Shown: piece by piece, positions 1 through 8,118 of the stretch
How positions within the stretch are numbered: the stretch's first letter is position 1
Layout: each line of letters starts with the position of its first letter
Translations under genes and position numbers: made by a program
Assembly (NCBI RefSeq): GCF_001439845.1
Contig: NZ_JYLO01000006.1
Location: forward strand, 248,001-312,000
Reading direction: 5' to 3'
DNA length: 64,000 nucleotides
Origin: Pseudomonas lactis
Lineage (GTDB): Bacteria > Pseudomonadota > Gammaproteobacteria > Pseudomonadales > Pseudomonadaceae
The notes under the pieces: model-generated
Databases searched by the model: none
Seen by the model: only the letters and a program-made list of their open reading frames with translations
What the model was told of the DNA's origin: nothing

Positions 1-2178
1 CAACTCCAGTGCCTGGCTGGCGGTGCGCCAGGCGCGCTCGGGAAAGCCCTGCAACCACAGGATCCGCGCCAGCACGGTCAAGGAGGCGACACCCTGGTCG
101 TATTGCACGCCAACCCCGAGGGCAAAGCGGTTCACGTGACCGCTTTGGGACATGCGCTGCAACACCTGCTCGGCGTGGTGCCGGGCGAGCGGCTGGTTGC
201 CGGTGTAATGCTGGCCCAGCGCACGCAGCCGCTGCGCGCTAAGGCCCAGCAACGGCTCGGTGTGTGGGTCGAGCCGTTCGAACTGCACGCTCAGCTCCTG
301 CGCTGGGCCGTAGCGCCCGGCACACAGGTTCACCGCCATCAACCCGGAGACCGCACGCAACTGGCCGCCAAGGTCCTGGGTTGTCTCGGCCAGGCGTGCG
401 GCACCCTCGAATGCCGCAATGGTCCGAGGTGCGGCGCCCATGGCGTGGTAGGAGAGGCTGCCCAGGGCCAATTGCAGCTGCAGGGTCAATTGCGTGCAGG
501 GCGCGGTAACCTGGCCAATCAGCGCCAGCGCCTGGTCCACATAGCCGCCGTGCTCACGCAGCAACGACAACTCTTGCCACAGTGGCATCGCGCTGACCGT
601 CAGGCGGATAGCCAGCAGCTGCGCACCGTCGTCAGCAAAGCCCCAGTCGAGGGCGGCACGCACGTCTTCGCGCAGCGGTGCATAACGGTCGATCCACGGC
701 TGTGTGGCGATCAGGTCCCAGTCGCCCTGGGCCTGTTCCATCAGCGCCAGGCAGCGTGCAGCGTGGCGCTCTCGTGTGGCATGCAGTTCGCAGGCCTGGC
801 TGAGCTTTTCCAGGGCATAGGTGCGGGTGATGTCCAGCAGGCGATAGACCATTTCGTCATCGCTGGCCTCCACATTCAACAACGACTTGGCCACCAGTTG
901 CGTAATGGAGCCCAGCACTTCGGCGGGGGCCACTTGCTCCCCGGCGATCACCGCCGCTGCGCTGACCAGGCTGAAGCCGCCACGGAAGACCGCCAGGCGG
1001 CGCAGGCAGATTTGCTCGCACGCCGTGAGCAGGTCAAAGCTCCAGTCGAGCGTGGCGCGCAGGGTCTGCTGGCGGGGCAGGGCACTGCGTCGGCCGCGGG
1101 TCAGCAGGCGAAAGTTGTCTTCCATCTGCACCAGCAGGCCCGGCAAGCCAAACCGTTCAATTTGCGCGGCCACCAGTTCGATCGCCAGGGGAATGCCGTC
1201 CAGGCGCTGGCAGATATCAATCGCCAGGGGCAGTTCAGCGTCGCTGAGGGCAAAGCTCTCCTGGTGGGACATGGCGCGCTCGATCAGCAATTGCATGGCC
1301 GGGTAACCCAGGGCCTGGGCGCGGTTGCCGGTGGCGGGCGGGCAGGCCAGCGGTTCAAGGCGCTGCACATATTCACCTTCGGCGCGCAGGGCTTCGCGGC
1401 TGGTGGTGAGGATGTGCAGGTGCGGTGCATGGCGCAGCAGGGTTTCACTGATCAGGGCGATGTCGTCGAGCAGGTGCTCGCAGTTGTCGATCACCAGCAG
1501 CATCTGGCGTGCCTGCAGGCTGCGGGCGAGGCTGGCCAGGGACGCATTCTCGCCCGGTGTCAGGCCGAGCAGGGCGGCCAGGTTGGGCAGGATCATGGAC
1601 GCGGCACTGAGCGGCGCCAGGTCCAGCAGGTGAATACCGTCGCGGTAATGCCCGATCAGCAATTCCGCGACGCGCAGGGCGACGGTGGTCTTGCCGATGC
1701 CACCGGCGCCGGTCAGGGTGATGAAGCGTTGCTGCGGCAGTTGTTGCACCAGAGCGTCGATCAGCGCTTGGCGACCGATCATGCGTGTGCGGCGCAAGGG
1801 CAGGTTATGGCTGGGGCGTTGGGGCGCGCCGTCGGTGGGCAGCGTCATGGGTTCAATGCTCAGTGGCGCAACAAAACTGTAGCCGCGCTGGGCGACCGTG
1901 ACGATATAGCGCTGCCCGGCCTGGCCGTCCCCCAGTGCTTTGCGCAACGCAGCCATGTGCACCCGCAGGTTGCCGTCTTCCACCACACTTTTGGGCCAGA
2001 CCCGTGCGATCAGCTCCTGCTTGCTCACCACATTGCCGGCGTGCTCCAACAGGATCAGCAGAATGTCCACCGCCCGCCGCCCCAGGCGCAGCGGGCGACC
2101 GGCCTCCAGCACCAGGCGCTGGCGCGGGTGGATGCGGTACGGGCCGAAATGCACGGCCTGGTCGCTCAAGTCATTCAT
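1..2178 (-). CDS. Winged-helix / NB-ARC-type ATPase transcriptional regulator (3' part outside window)
   Basis: The frame is open from an ATG at 2178 to the left edge, at least 726 codons, so the C-terminus is missing. Residues about 5-100 form an OmpR-like winged-helix DNA-binding domain (ends VAQRGYSFVAPL). A P-loop ATPase follows, with Walker A GAGGIGKTT near residue 155 and a Walker B-like LLVIDNCEHLL near residue 230. Helical, TPR-like sequence runs to the edge. This matches the large one-component regulators that combine an OmpR-type DNA-binding domain with an AfsR/MalT-like ATPase. The signal is unknown. It is divergent from nothing obvious; the next gene leftward of 2635 is also on the minus strand. 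Confident about the architecture, not about the target genes. Confidence 0.85.
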   Translation of the reverse strand, partial: MNDLSDQAVHFGPYRIHPRQRLVLEAGRPLRLGRRAVDILLILLEHAGNVVSKQELIARVWPKSVVEDGNLRVHMAALRKALGDGQAGQRYIVTVAQRGYSFVAPLSIEPMTLPTDGAPQRPSHNLPLRRTRMIGRQALIDALVQQLPQQRFITLTGAGGIGKTTVALRVAELLIGHYRDGIHLLDLAPLSAASMILPNLAALLGLTPGENASLASLARSLQARQMLLVIDNCEHLLDDIALISETLLRHAPHLHILTTSREALRAEGEYVQRLEPLACPPATGNRAQALGYPAMQLLIERAMSHQESFALSDAELPLAIDICQRLDGIPLAIELVAAQIERFGLPGLLVQMEDNFRLLTRGRRSALPRQQTLRATLDWSFDLLTACEQICLRRLAVFRGGFSLVSAAAVIAGEQVAPAEVLGSITQLVAKSLLNVEASDDEMVYRLLDITRTYALEKLSQACELHATRERHAARCLALMEQAQGDWDLIATQPWIDRYAPLREDVRAALDWGFADDGAQLLAIRLTVSAMPLWQELSLLREHGGYVDQALALIGQVTAPCTQLTLQLQLALGSLSYHAMGAAPRTIAAFEGAARLAETTQDLGGQLRAVSGLMAVNLCAGRYGPAQELSVQFERLDPHTEPLLGLSAQRLRALGQHYTGNQPLARHHAEQVLQRMSQSGHVNRFALGVGVQYDQGVASLTVLARILWLQGFPERAWRTASQALEL

Positions 2179-2236
2179 GGCTGCCCAGGTTCTGGATGAG
2201 GAGAGCGGCCAGCATATTCCAGGTACGCGCAGACCA

Positions 2237-2635
2237 CTAGGCAGCGATCACATCAGGTTTGCTGCGCGAGTGGTGGTTTCGCCAGGTCATCGGGTTGACG
2301 CCTTCGCTGCGGGTGAACATATGGCAGAAGTGCGCCTGGTCGCAAAAGCCACATTCGAGGCTGATCTGCGTGAGGCTCAGGGACGAGCCGGTAATCAGTT
2401 CCTTGGCCCGCTGGATGCGTTGCTGGCGAATCCATTCCTGGGGCGACAGCCCGGTGGTGCACTTGAAGGCGCGGGAAAAATGGCTGCGCGACAAGGCGCA
2501 GGCCTGGGCCAGGTCGGCGATCGCCAGGCTTTCGCCGAGGTTGGCGAGGATCAGTTGCTTGGCGATGCGCTCACGCCGGGGGCACAGGCCACCGGTGGCG
2601 GGCAACCGGGGGGCATATTGCTCGAGTCGGGCCAT
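2237..2635 (-). CDS. Short AraC-family transcriptional regulator (DNA-binding domain only)
   Basis: Encodes 132 residues starting MARLEQYAPRL. Almost the whole protein is an AraC/XylS double helix-turn-helix: first HTH around LAIADLAQACALSRSHFSRAFK, second around LTQISLECGFCDQAHFCHMF, then the conserved proline-containing tail. It lacks the 150-200 residue sensing domain of most AraC proteins, so it may respond only to its own abundance or be a remnant. The frame stays open upstream to 3250, but that part is low-complexity antisense of the neighbouring LysR gene, so I chose the ATG at 2635. It is divergent from the LysR gene at 2841 across a 205-bp gap. Confidence 0.8.
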   Translation of the reverse strand: MARLEQYAPRLPATGGLCPRRERIAKQLILANLGESLAIADLAQACALSRSHFSRAFKCTTGLSPQEWIRQQRIQRAKELITGSSLSLTQISLECGFCDQAHFCHMFTRSEGVNPMTWRNHHSRSKPDVIAA

Positions 2636-2840
2636 GACAAATATCCGCAGTCGATGGGAACGTTCCCGGTGGATGGGTGCAGTGTAGACGCCCTTAATCT
2701 TGTTGCCGGACCGCCTGGCTGACGAGTTAATCGTTGTTAATTTCGCCAGGTGCGGCGCTGGAAAAGACAGCACAGCTATGCAATCCCGGGCGTGCAGTGC
2801 ATGCTTCCCTGGCCCCCTGGAAAACGTTTGGATAGCGCCC

Positions 2841-3749
2841 ATGAACCGCAACGATCTGCGCCGCGTCGATATGAACCTGCTGGTGATTTTCGAAGCCTTG
2901 ATGTTCGAGAAAAACCTGACCCGAGTCGCCGAAAAACTGTTTATCGGCCAACCGGCAGTGAGCGCCGCATTGGGCCGTTTGCGCGATTTGTTCGACGACC
3001 CGTTGCTGCTGCGTAACGGCCGTGCCATGGAACCCACCGCGCGTGCACTGGCGATACTCAAGGAGCTGCAACCGGCCATGGACACCATCTCGGGCGCCGT
3101 CAGCCGTGCCAAGGATTTCGACCCTTCCACCAGCTGCGCGGTGTTCCGCATCGGCCTGTCCGATGATGCGGAGTTCGGGCTGTTTCCGTCCTTACTCAGC
3201 CGCCTGCGCGAAGAAGCGCCGGGCATCATCGTGGTGGTGCGCCGCGCCAATTACCTGTTGATGCCTTCGCTGCTGGCCAGCGGTGAAATTTCCGTGGGGG
3301 TCAGCTACACCACCGACCTGCCGGCCAATGCCAAGCGCAAGAAGCTGCGGGATATCCCCTGCAAGGTCCTGCGCGGCGATGACGGCGAGGCGCCGCTGAC
3401 CCTGGATGATTACTGCGCCAGGCCCCACGCAATGGTGTCGTTCTCCGGCGACCTAAGCGGCAATATCGACCTGGACCTGGCCCGCATCGGCCGCTCGCGT
3501 CGCGTGGTACTGGCCGTGCCGCAATTCAGCGGGTTACGCGCGTTGCTAGCGGGGACGCAGATTATCGCCACCGTGCCCGATTACGCCGCGTGCGCGTTGA
3601 CCGAAGGCACACGCCTGCGCGCCGAGGACCCGCCGTTTGCGATTGATGCGGCGGAGCTGTCGATGGTGTGGAGCGGGGTGCATGACAACGACCCGGCGGA
3701 GCGATGGCTGAGGGGCAGGATTGCGGAACACATGGCCCGGGCGACGTAG
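2841..3749 (+). CDS. LysR-family transcriptional regulator
   Basis: Encodes 302 residues starting MNRNDLRRVDMNLLV. The N-terminal winged HTH has the LysR pattern (LTRVAEKLFIGQPAVSAAL, then LRDLFDDPLLLRNGRAMEPT), and a type-2 periplasmic-binding-like effector domain fills the rest. The sequence resembles the NodD/LinR-like branch that begins with a DMNLL motif. A longer in-frame extension begins at 2700, but the ATG at 2841 fits the family N-terminus. It is transcribed toward the three-gene operon that starts at 3967, with a REP pair between, and may regulate that operon or the divergent AraC gene. Effector unknown. Confidence 0.88.
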   Translation: MNRNDLRRVDMNLLVIFEALMFEKNLTRVAEKLFIGQPAVSAALGRLRDLFDDPLLLRNGRAMEPTARALAILKELQPAMDTISGAVSRAKDFDPSTSCAVFRIGLSDDAEFGLFPSLLSRLREEAPGIIVVVRRANYLLMPSLLASGEISVGVSYTTDLPANAKRKKLRDIPCKVLRGDDGEAPLTLDDYCARPHAMVSFSGDLSGNIDLDLARIGRSRRVVLAVPQFSGLRALLAGTQIIATVPDYAACALTEGTRLRAEDPPFAIDAAELSMVWSGVHDNDPAERWLRGRIAEHMARAT

Positions 3750-3762
3750 CTTTGCCGGTAAT

Positions 3763-3876
3763 TGTAGGAGCGAGCTTGCTCGCGAAAAACCTGAGGGCGC
3801 CACGTTGAACCAGTAAGCCCGCGTTATCGTTGAGGTTCTTCGCGAGCAAGAACTAGACGTCCCCCTCGCTCCTGCA
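3763..3876. repeat. REP doublet (REPIN), right arm interrupted
   Basis: The left arm is a standard REP (TGTAGGAGCGAGCTTGCTCG). The inverted right arm, normally CGCGAGCAAGCTCGCTCCTACA, is split by a 14-base insert (AACTAGACGTCCCC) after GCAAG and carries a T-to-G change. Compare the intact 100-bp copies at 13434, 32993 and 40517. Confidence 0.85.
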
Positions 3877-3903
3877 ACAAGCCAAACAGCACATACATCC
3901 AAT

Positions 3904-3944
3904 TCTCCCCACCGCTCAACGGCCAGACTCTCCCCATCGCTCAA
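3904..3944 (+). promoter_or_regulatory. 16-bp direct repeat upstream of the ABM operon
   Basis: TCTCCCCACCGCTCAA at 3904-3919 and TCTCCCCATCGCTCAA at 3929-3944 differ at one base and are offset by 25 bp, about 2.4 helical turns. They lie just upstream of the ATG at 3967. The arrangement suggests a two-site operator, but no known regulator consensus is recognised. Confidence 0.4.
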
Positions 3945-3966
3945 TACTCCGGGGAAGCACTCAGCC

Positions 3967-4557
3967 ATGGATTCAACCGTCAACACCAGCCCCGACGAAG
4001 TCGTCACCCTGGTCGTCAAGCACCGGGTCAAACCCGGCTTTGAAGTCGAGTACGAAGCCTGGTTGCGCCGCATCGTGCGCATCGCGGGCGAACGCCCTGG
4101 GCACCTGGGTGTTGACGTGGTGCGCAGCCAGCAAAACGGCATGGCGCTGTTCACTTGCGTGCTGCGCTATAGCTCCACCAGCGCCCTTGAGCTGTGGCTC
4201 GGCTCCCCGCAACGCCAGGCGCTGATCGACGAAGCCGCGCCGATGCTGGCGGACGGCGACCAGACGGAAATCGGCGCGGTCAATGAATTCTGGTTCGCGC
4301 CCCAGGCCGAGGGCGGTGCCAAGCCGCCGCGCTGGAAGCAGGCGGTGGTCAGCCTGTTTGTGATCCTGCCGCAAACCTTGCTGCTGCCGTTTATCTGGGG
4401 GCCGATCCTGCGGTTGCACCCGTTTTTGTCCAATTACGTGGTCTCCACCTTCCTGGTCACCCTGACCATCGTGTTGCTGGTGGTGTACCTGCTGATGCCG
4501 GCGGCCACCCGCCTGTTCGCTCCCTGGCTTGAAGCCTCTGTAAAGGAAACCCTATGA
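3967..4557 (+). CDS. ABM-domain (antibiotic biosynthesis monooxygenase-like) membrane-anchored protein
   Basis: Encodes 196 residues. Residues about 10-105 form an ABM-type dimeric alpha-beta barrel (VVTLVVKHRVKPGFEVEYEAW, ERPGHLGVDVVR), the fold of small cofactor-free monooxygenases and heme-degrading enzymes. Residues about 120-185 contain two hydrophobic segments (VVSLFVILPQTLLLPFIWG and VSTFLVTLTIVLLVVYLLM), so the barrel is probably tethered to the inner membrane. The last four bases (ATGA) overlap the start of the amidohydrolase gene, which points to translational coupling and a joint task with that enzyme. The substrate cannot be read from the sequence. Barrel-plus-two-helices proteins of this type are common in Pseudomonas and poorly characterised. 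Confidence 0.85.
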   Translation: MDSTVNTSPDEVVTLVVKHRVKPGFEVEYEAWLRRIVRIAGERPGHLGVDVVRSQQNGMALFTCVLRYSSTSALELWLGSPQRQALIDEAAPMLADGDQTEIGAVNEFWFAPQAEGGAKPPRWKQAVVSLFVILPQTLLLPFIWGPILRLHPFLSNYVVSTFLVTLTIVLLVVYLLMPAATRLFAPWLEASVKETL

Positions 4558-6392
4558 ACGCCGATCTGATTCTGTTCAATGGCCAGTTCCACACCGTGGA
4601 CCGCGAAAACCCACGCGCCACCGCCGTGGCCATCCACCAAGGGCGCTTTGTCTCCGTGGGGACCGACGGCGAAGCCATGGCCCTGCGCGGCAGCGGCACC
4701 CAGGTTATCGACCTCAAGGGCCGCACCGTGATTCCCGGCCTCAACGACTCGCACTTGCACCTGATTCGTGGCGGGTTGAACTACAACCTTGAACTGCGTT
4801 GGGAAGGCGTGCCGTCCCTGGCCGATGCCTTGCGCATGCTCAAGGACCAGGCCGACCGCACGCCCACGCCGCAATGGGTGCGCGTGGTGGGCGGCTGGAA
4901 CGAATTCCAGTTCGCTGAAAAGCGCATGCCTACCCTGGAAGAACTCAACCAGGCCGCCCCGGACACCCCGGTGTTCGTGCTGCACCTGTATGACCGCGCC
5001 TTGCTCAACCGCGCCGCACTGCGGGTGGCGGGCTACACCAAGGATACGCCGAACCCGCCGGGCGGTGAGATCGTGCGCGACAGCAACGGCAACCCCACCG
5101 GCATGCTGGTGGCGCGGCCCAACGCGATGATTTTGTATTCGACCTTGGCCAAGGGCCCGAAACTGCCCCTGGAATACCAGGTCAACTCTACCCGCCAGTT
5201 CATGCGTGAACTCAATCGCCTGGGCCTGACCAGCGCCATCGATGCCGGCGGCGGTTTCCAGAACTACCCCGATGACTACGCGGTGATCGAGCAACTGGCC
5301 AAGGATCAACAGTTGACGGTGCGCATCGCCTACAACCTGTTCACTCAGAAGCCCAAGGAAGAACTCAGCGACTTCAAGAACTGGACCGGCAGCGTCACCC
5401 TGCACCAGGGCGATGACTACCTGCGCCATAACGGGGCCGGCGAGATGCTGGTGTTCTCGGCCGCGGATTTCGAAGACTTCCTCGAACCCCGCCCGGACCT
5501 GCCGCTGACCATGGAGCAGGAGCTGGAACCGGTGGTGCGCCACCTGGTGGAACAGCGCTGGCCGTTCCGTCTGCACGCCACTTACGACGAGTCCATCTCG
5601 CGCATGCTCGACGTGTTCGAGAAGGTCAACCGCGACATCCCGTTCAATGGCTTGCCGTGGTTCTTCGACCACGCCGAAACCATCACGCCGAAAAACATCG
5701 AACGCGTGCGTGCCCTCGGTGGCGGTATTGCGATCCAGGATCGCATGGCGTTCCAGGGCGAATACTTTGTCGAGCGCTACGGCGCCAAGGCTGCCGAAGC
5801 CACGCCGCCGATCAAGCGCATGCTGGCCGAAGGCGTGCCGGTAGGGGCGGGCACCGATGCCACCCGCGTGTCGAGCTACAACCCTTGGACCTCGCTGTAC
5901 TGGATGGTCAGCGGCCGCACCGTCGGTGGCCTGGAGCTGCACGCCGAGGGCTTGCCGCGCCTTACCGCATTGGAGCTGTTCACCCACGGCAGCGCCTGGT
6001 TCTCGTCCGAGCAGGGCAAGAAAGGCCAGATCAAGGTCGGTCAACTGGCGGATGTCGCCGCGTTGTCGGCGGACTTTTTCAGTGTCGAAGAAGAAGCCAT
6101 CAAGTGGATCGAGTCGGTACTGACAGTGGTCGGCGGCAAGGTCGTGTACGGCGCTGGCGACTTCGAAGATTTCGCACCGCCACGGGTACCGGTGCTGCCC
6201 GACTGGTCGCCAGTGGTCAAGGTGTCAGGGCACTGGCGCCCGACGTCGCCGATGCAGGCCCAGGTTCACCAGTGCAGCGGACCTTGCGGCGTGCATGCCC
6301 ACAGCCATGAAAAAGCGCGCCTTTCCAGCGTGCCGGTCAGCGACTTCCAGGGTTTCTGGGGTGCGTTCGGCTGCTCCTGCTTTGCCTTTTGA
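4554..6392 (+). CDS. YtcJ-like metal-dependent amidohydrolase
   Basis: Encodes 612 residues of the amidohydrolase superfamily, YtcJ/exoenzyme-regulatory type. The N-terminal beta-sandwich (LILFNGQFHTVD, VIDLKGRTVIPGLNDSHLH) leads into the metal-binding H-x-H of DSHLHL. Further candidate ligands are in FRLHATYDES, WFFDHAET and VGAGTDATR. The catalytic domain ends near residue 545. A tail of about 65 residues then follows that is rich in Cys and His (QCSGPCGVHAHSHEK and the final GCSCFAF) and is not part of the usual fold. It starts by ATGA overlap with the ABM gene and is followed 30 bp later by the isochorismatase-like gene. Hydrolyses an amide or cyclic C-N bond; substrate unknown. Confidence 0.9.
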   Translation: MNADLILFNGQFHTVDRENPRATAVAIHQGRFVSVGTDGEAMALRGSGTQVIDLKGRTVIPGLNDSHLHLIRGGLNYNLELRWEGVPSLADALRMLKDQADRTPTPQWVRVVGGWNEFQFAEKRMPTLEELNQAAPDTPVFVLHLYDRALLNRAALRVAGYTKDTPNPPGGEIVRDSNGNPTGMLVARPNAMILYSTLAKGPKLPLEYQVNSTRQFMRELNRLGLTSAIDAGGGFQNYPDDYAVIEQLAKDQQLTVRIAYNLFTQKPKEELSDFKNWTGSVTLHQGDDYLRHNGAGEMLVFSAADFEDFLEPRPDLPLTMEQELEPVVRHLVEQRWPFRLHATYDESISRMLDVFEKVNRDIPFNGLPWFFDHAETITPKNIERVRALGGGIAIQDRMAFQGEYFVERYGAKAAEATPPIKRMLAEGVPVGAGTDATRVSSYNPWTSLYWMVSGRTVGGLELHAEGLPRLTALELFTHGSAWFSSEQGKKGQIKVGQLADVAALSADFFSVEEEAIKWIESVLTVVGGKVVYGAGDFEDFAPPRVPVLPDWSPVVKVSGHWRPTSPMQAQVHQCSGPCGVHAHSHEKARLSSVPVSDFQGFWGAFGCSCFAF

Positions 6393-6422
6393 AGAACACC
6401 CCCATCCCCAAAGGAGTTACCC

Positions 6423-7040
6423 ATGACTTACAAGCGCTTGAACAAAGATGATGCTGTTGTGCTGTTGGTTGATCACCAGACCGGCCTGATCTCCCTGGTG
6501 CAGGATTTCTCCCCCAACGAGTTCAAGAACAACGTGCTGGCCCTGGCCGACGTGGCGAAGTTCTTCAACCTGCCGACCATCCTGACCACCAGCTTTGAAA
6601 GCGGCCCCAACGGCCCGCTGGTGCCTGAGCTCAAAGAACTGTTCCCCGACGCGCCATACATCCCGCGCCCTGGCCAGATCAACGCATGGGACAACGAAGA
6701 CTTCGTCAAGGCCGTCAAGGCGACCGGCCGCAAGCAGATCATCATTGCCGGTGTAGTGACCGATGTGTGCGTGGCATTCCCGACCCTGTGTGCCCTTGAC
6801 GAAGGCTTTGAGGTTTTCGTGGTCACCGACGCTTCTGGCACCTTCAACGAAACCGTGCAACAAGCCGCCTGGGCACGCATGACCGCCGCCGGTGCGCAAC
6901 TGGTCAACTGGTTCTCCGTGGCCTGCGAGCTGCAAGTGGACTGGCGCAACGACATGGAAGGCCTGGCCAACCTGCTCTCGCCGCGCATTCCCAACTACCG
7001 CAACCTGATGAACAGCTACTCGGCGTTCGCTGCCAAGTAA
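6423..7040 (+). CDS. Isochorismatase-family cysteine hydrolase (YcaC-like)
   Basis: Encodes 205 residues preceded by a good ribosome binding site (AAAGGAG, 6410-6416). The fold is the isochorismatase-like hydrolase: catalytic Asp in LLVDHQTGLI, and nucleophilic Cys in VVTDVCVAFPTLCAL with the typical preceding VTD. The long conserved match to YcaC-type proteins (NLPTILTTSFESGPNGP, PYIPRPGQINAWDNEDF) supports that subgroup over nicotinamidases. YcaC proteins are octameric hydrolases of unknown substrate. It is the last gene of the 3967-7040 operon and probably acts on a product of the upstream amidohydrolase. A REPIN follows the stop codon. Confidence 0.9.
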   Translation: MTYKRLNKDDAVVLLVDHQTGLISLVQDFSPNEFKNNVLALADVAKFFNLPTILTTSFESGPNGPLVPELKELFPDAPYIPRPGQINAWDNEDFVKAVKATGRKQIIIAGVVTDVCVAFPTLCALDEGFEVFVVTDASGTFNETVQQAAWARMTAAGAQLVNWFSVACELQVDWRNDMEGLANLLSPRIPNYRNLMNSYSAFAAK

Positions 7041-7068
7041 GCTGCTCTGTAAAACACCGCAAGACCCT

Positions 7069-7156
7069 GTGGGAGCTGGCTTGCCTGCGATGGCGGTATA
7101 CCAGTCAACAGCATTGCTGGCTGATACACCGCCATCGCAGGCAAGCCAGCTCCCAC
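7069..7156. repeat. REPIN of the GTGGGAGCTGGC family
   Basis: Two inverted REP arms, GTGGGAGCTGGCTTGCCTGC and its complement, enclose a short variable core; 88 bp in total. It lies 29 bp after the hydrolase stop codon, between two rightward genes. Confidence 0.9.
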
Positions 7157-7236
7157 ATTTGATTGGGTTCACATTTGGTTTGTGGTGTGATCACTGACAG
7201 GCTATAAAACAGCCCATCGTCCCCTGAGAAGCGACA

Positions 7237-8118
7237 ATGAACCCTTTCGAAGACATGCGCCTGTTCTGCCAGGTCATGGAGTCCGGCAGTTTTACCGCCG
7301 CCGCCGAGCAATTGGGCTTGTCCAAGCAATTTGTCAGCCGCCGCCTGATCCAACTGGAAGACCGCCTGGGCGTGCGCCTGCTCAACCGCTCCACACGGCG
7401 CCTGGACGTCACGCCGCTGGGCCAGAGTTACTACGAGTCGGCCTTGCGCCTGCTCGGTGAGGTGGAGCAGGTGGAGCAGGGCATCGCCGGCCAGAACAGC
7501 GAGCCGCGCGGCACCATTCGCCTCAGTGCGCCCTTGTCGTTCGCCATGGCGCACCTGGGTTGCCTGCTGCCGTTGTTTTTGCGTCAGCATCCACAGGTCT
7601 GCGTTGAAGTCGACCTGAGCGACAGGCCGGTGGACTTGATCGGCGAAGGCTACGACCTGGTGCTGCGCATCGGCACCCTGGAAGACTCCACCCTGATCGC
7701 CCGGCGGATCGCCGCTATCGAGCGGGTGTATTGCGCCAGCCCCGACTATCTGGCGCTACGGGGTACGCCATTGAAACCCGAGGATTTAACCACGCACGAC
7801 TGCCTGCCCTACGGCCACGGCCGCCAGGTGCAATGGCGCTTCAAAGGCAAGTTGCAAGCCTTGAGCGTCAGCGGACGCATGCGCGTCAATAACGGTGACC
7901 TGCTGCGCGATACCGCGATTGCCGGTCTGGGCGTTACCTATCTACCGACGTTCATTGTCAGCGAGGCCTTGAAGGACGGTCGCTTGGTCAAGGTATTGGA
8001 AGACTTCGCCCCAGAGGCCTTGACCCTGTCGGCGGTGTACCCGCAGCACCGCCAGAGTTCACGCCCGGTGCAAGCGCTGGTGGAGTTCCTGCGCGAACGC
8101 CTGGCTAGCGGCTGCTGA
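7237..8118 (+). CDS. LysR-family transcriptional regulator
   Basis: Encodes 293 residues starting MNPFEDMRLFCQVME. The HTH is classical (FTAAAEQLGLSKQFVSRRL, then LEDRLGVRLLNRSTRRLDVT). The effector domain has the SAPLSFAMAHL and DLVLRIGTLEDSTLIARRI pattern of the group that includes DmlR-like regulators. The ATG at 7237 places the HTH at the usual distance from the N-terminus. Its last 14 bases overlap the 3' end of the convergent AraC gene. It may regulate the hydrolase operon to its left, but nothing in the sequence proves this. Confidence 0.9.
   Translation: MNPFEDMRLFCQVMESGSFTAAAEQLGLSKQFVSRRLIQLEDRLGVRLLNRSTRRLDVTPLGQSYYESALRLLGEVEQVEQGIAGQNSEPRGTIRLSAPLSFAMAHLGCLLPLFLRQHPQVCVEVDLSDRPVDLIGEGYDLVLRIGTLEDSTLIARRIAAIERVYCASPDYLALRGTPLKPEDLTTHDCLPYGHGRQVQWRFKGKLQALSVSGRMRVNNGDLLRDTAIAGLGVTYLPTFIVSEALKDGRLVKVLEDFAPEALTLSAVYPQHRQSSRPVQALVEFLRERLASGC

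Noticed and set aside
103-2199. A 698-residue frame on the plus strand at the left end
   Set aside because: It is codon-aligned antisense of the winged-helix/ATPase regulator, whose minus-strand frame shows recognisable domains; the plus-strand protein is Gln/His/Ala-rich noise.
4434-6044. A 536-residue minus-strand frame over the amidohydrolase
   Set aside because: GC-rich antisense shadow; no family features, while the plus strand encodes a clear YtcJ-like enzyme.
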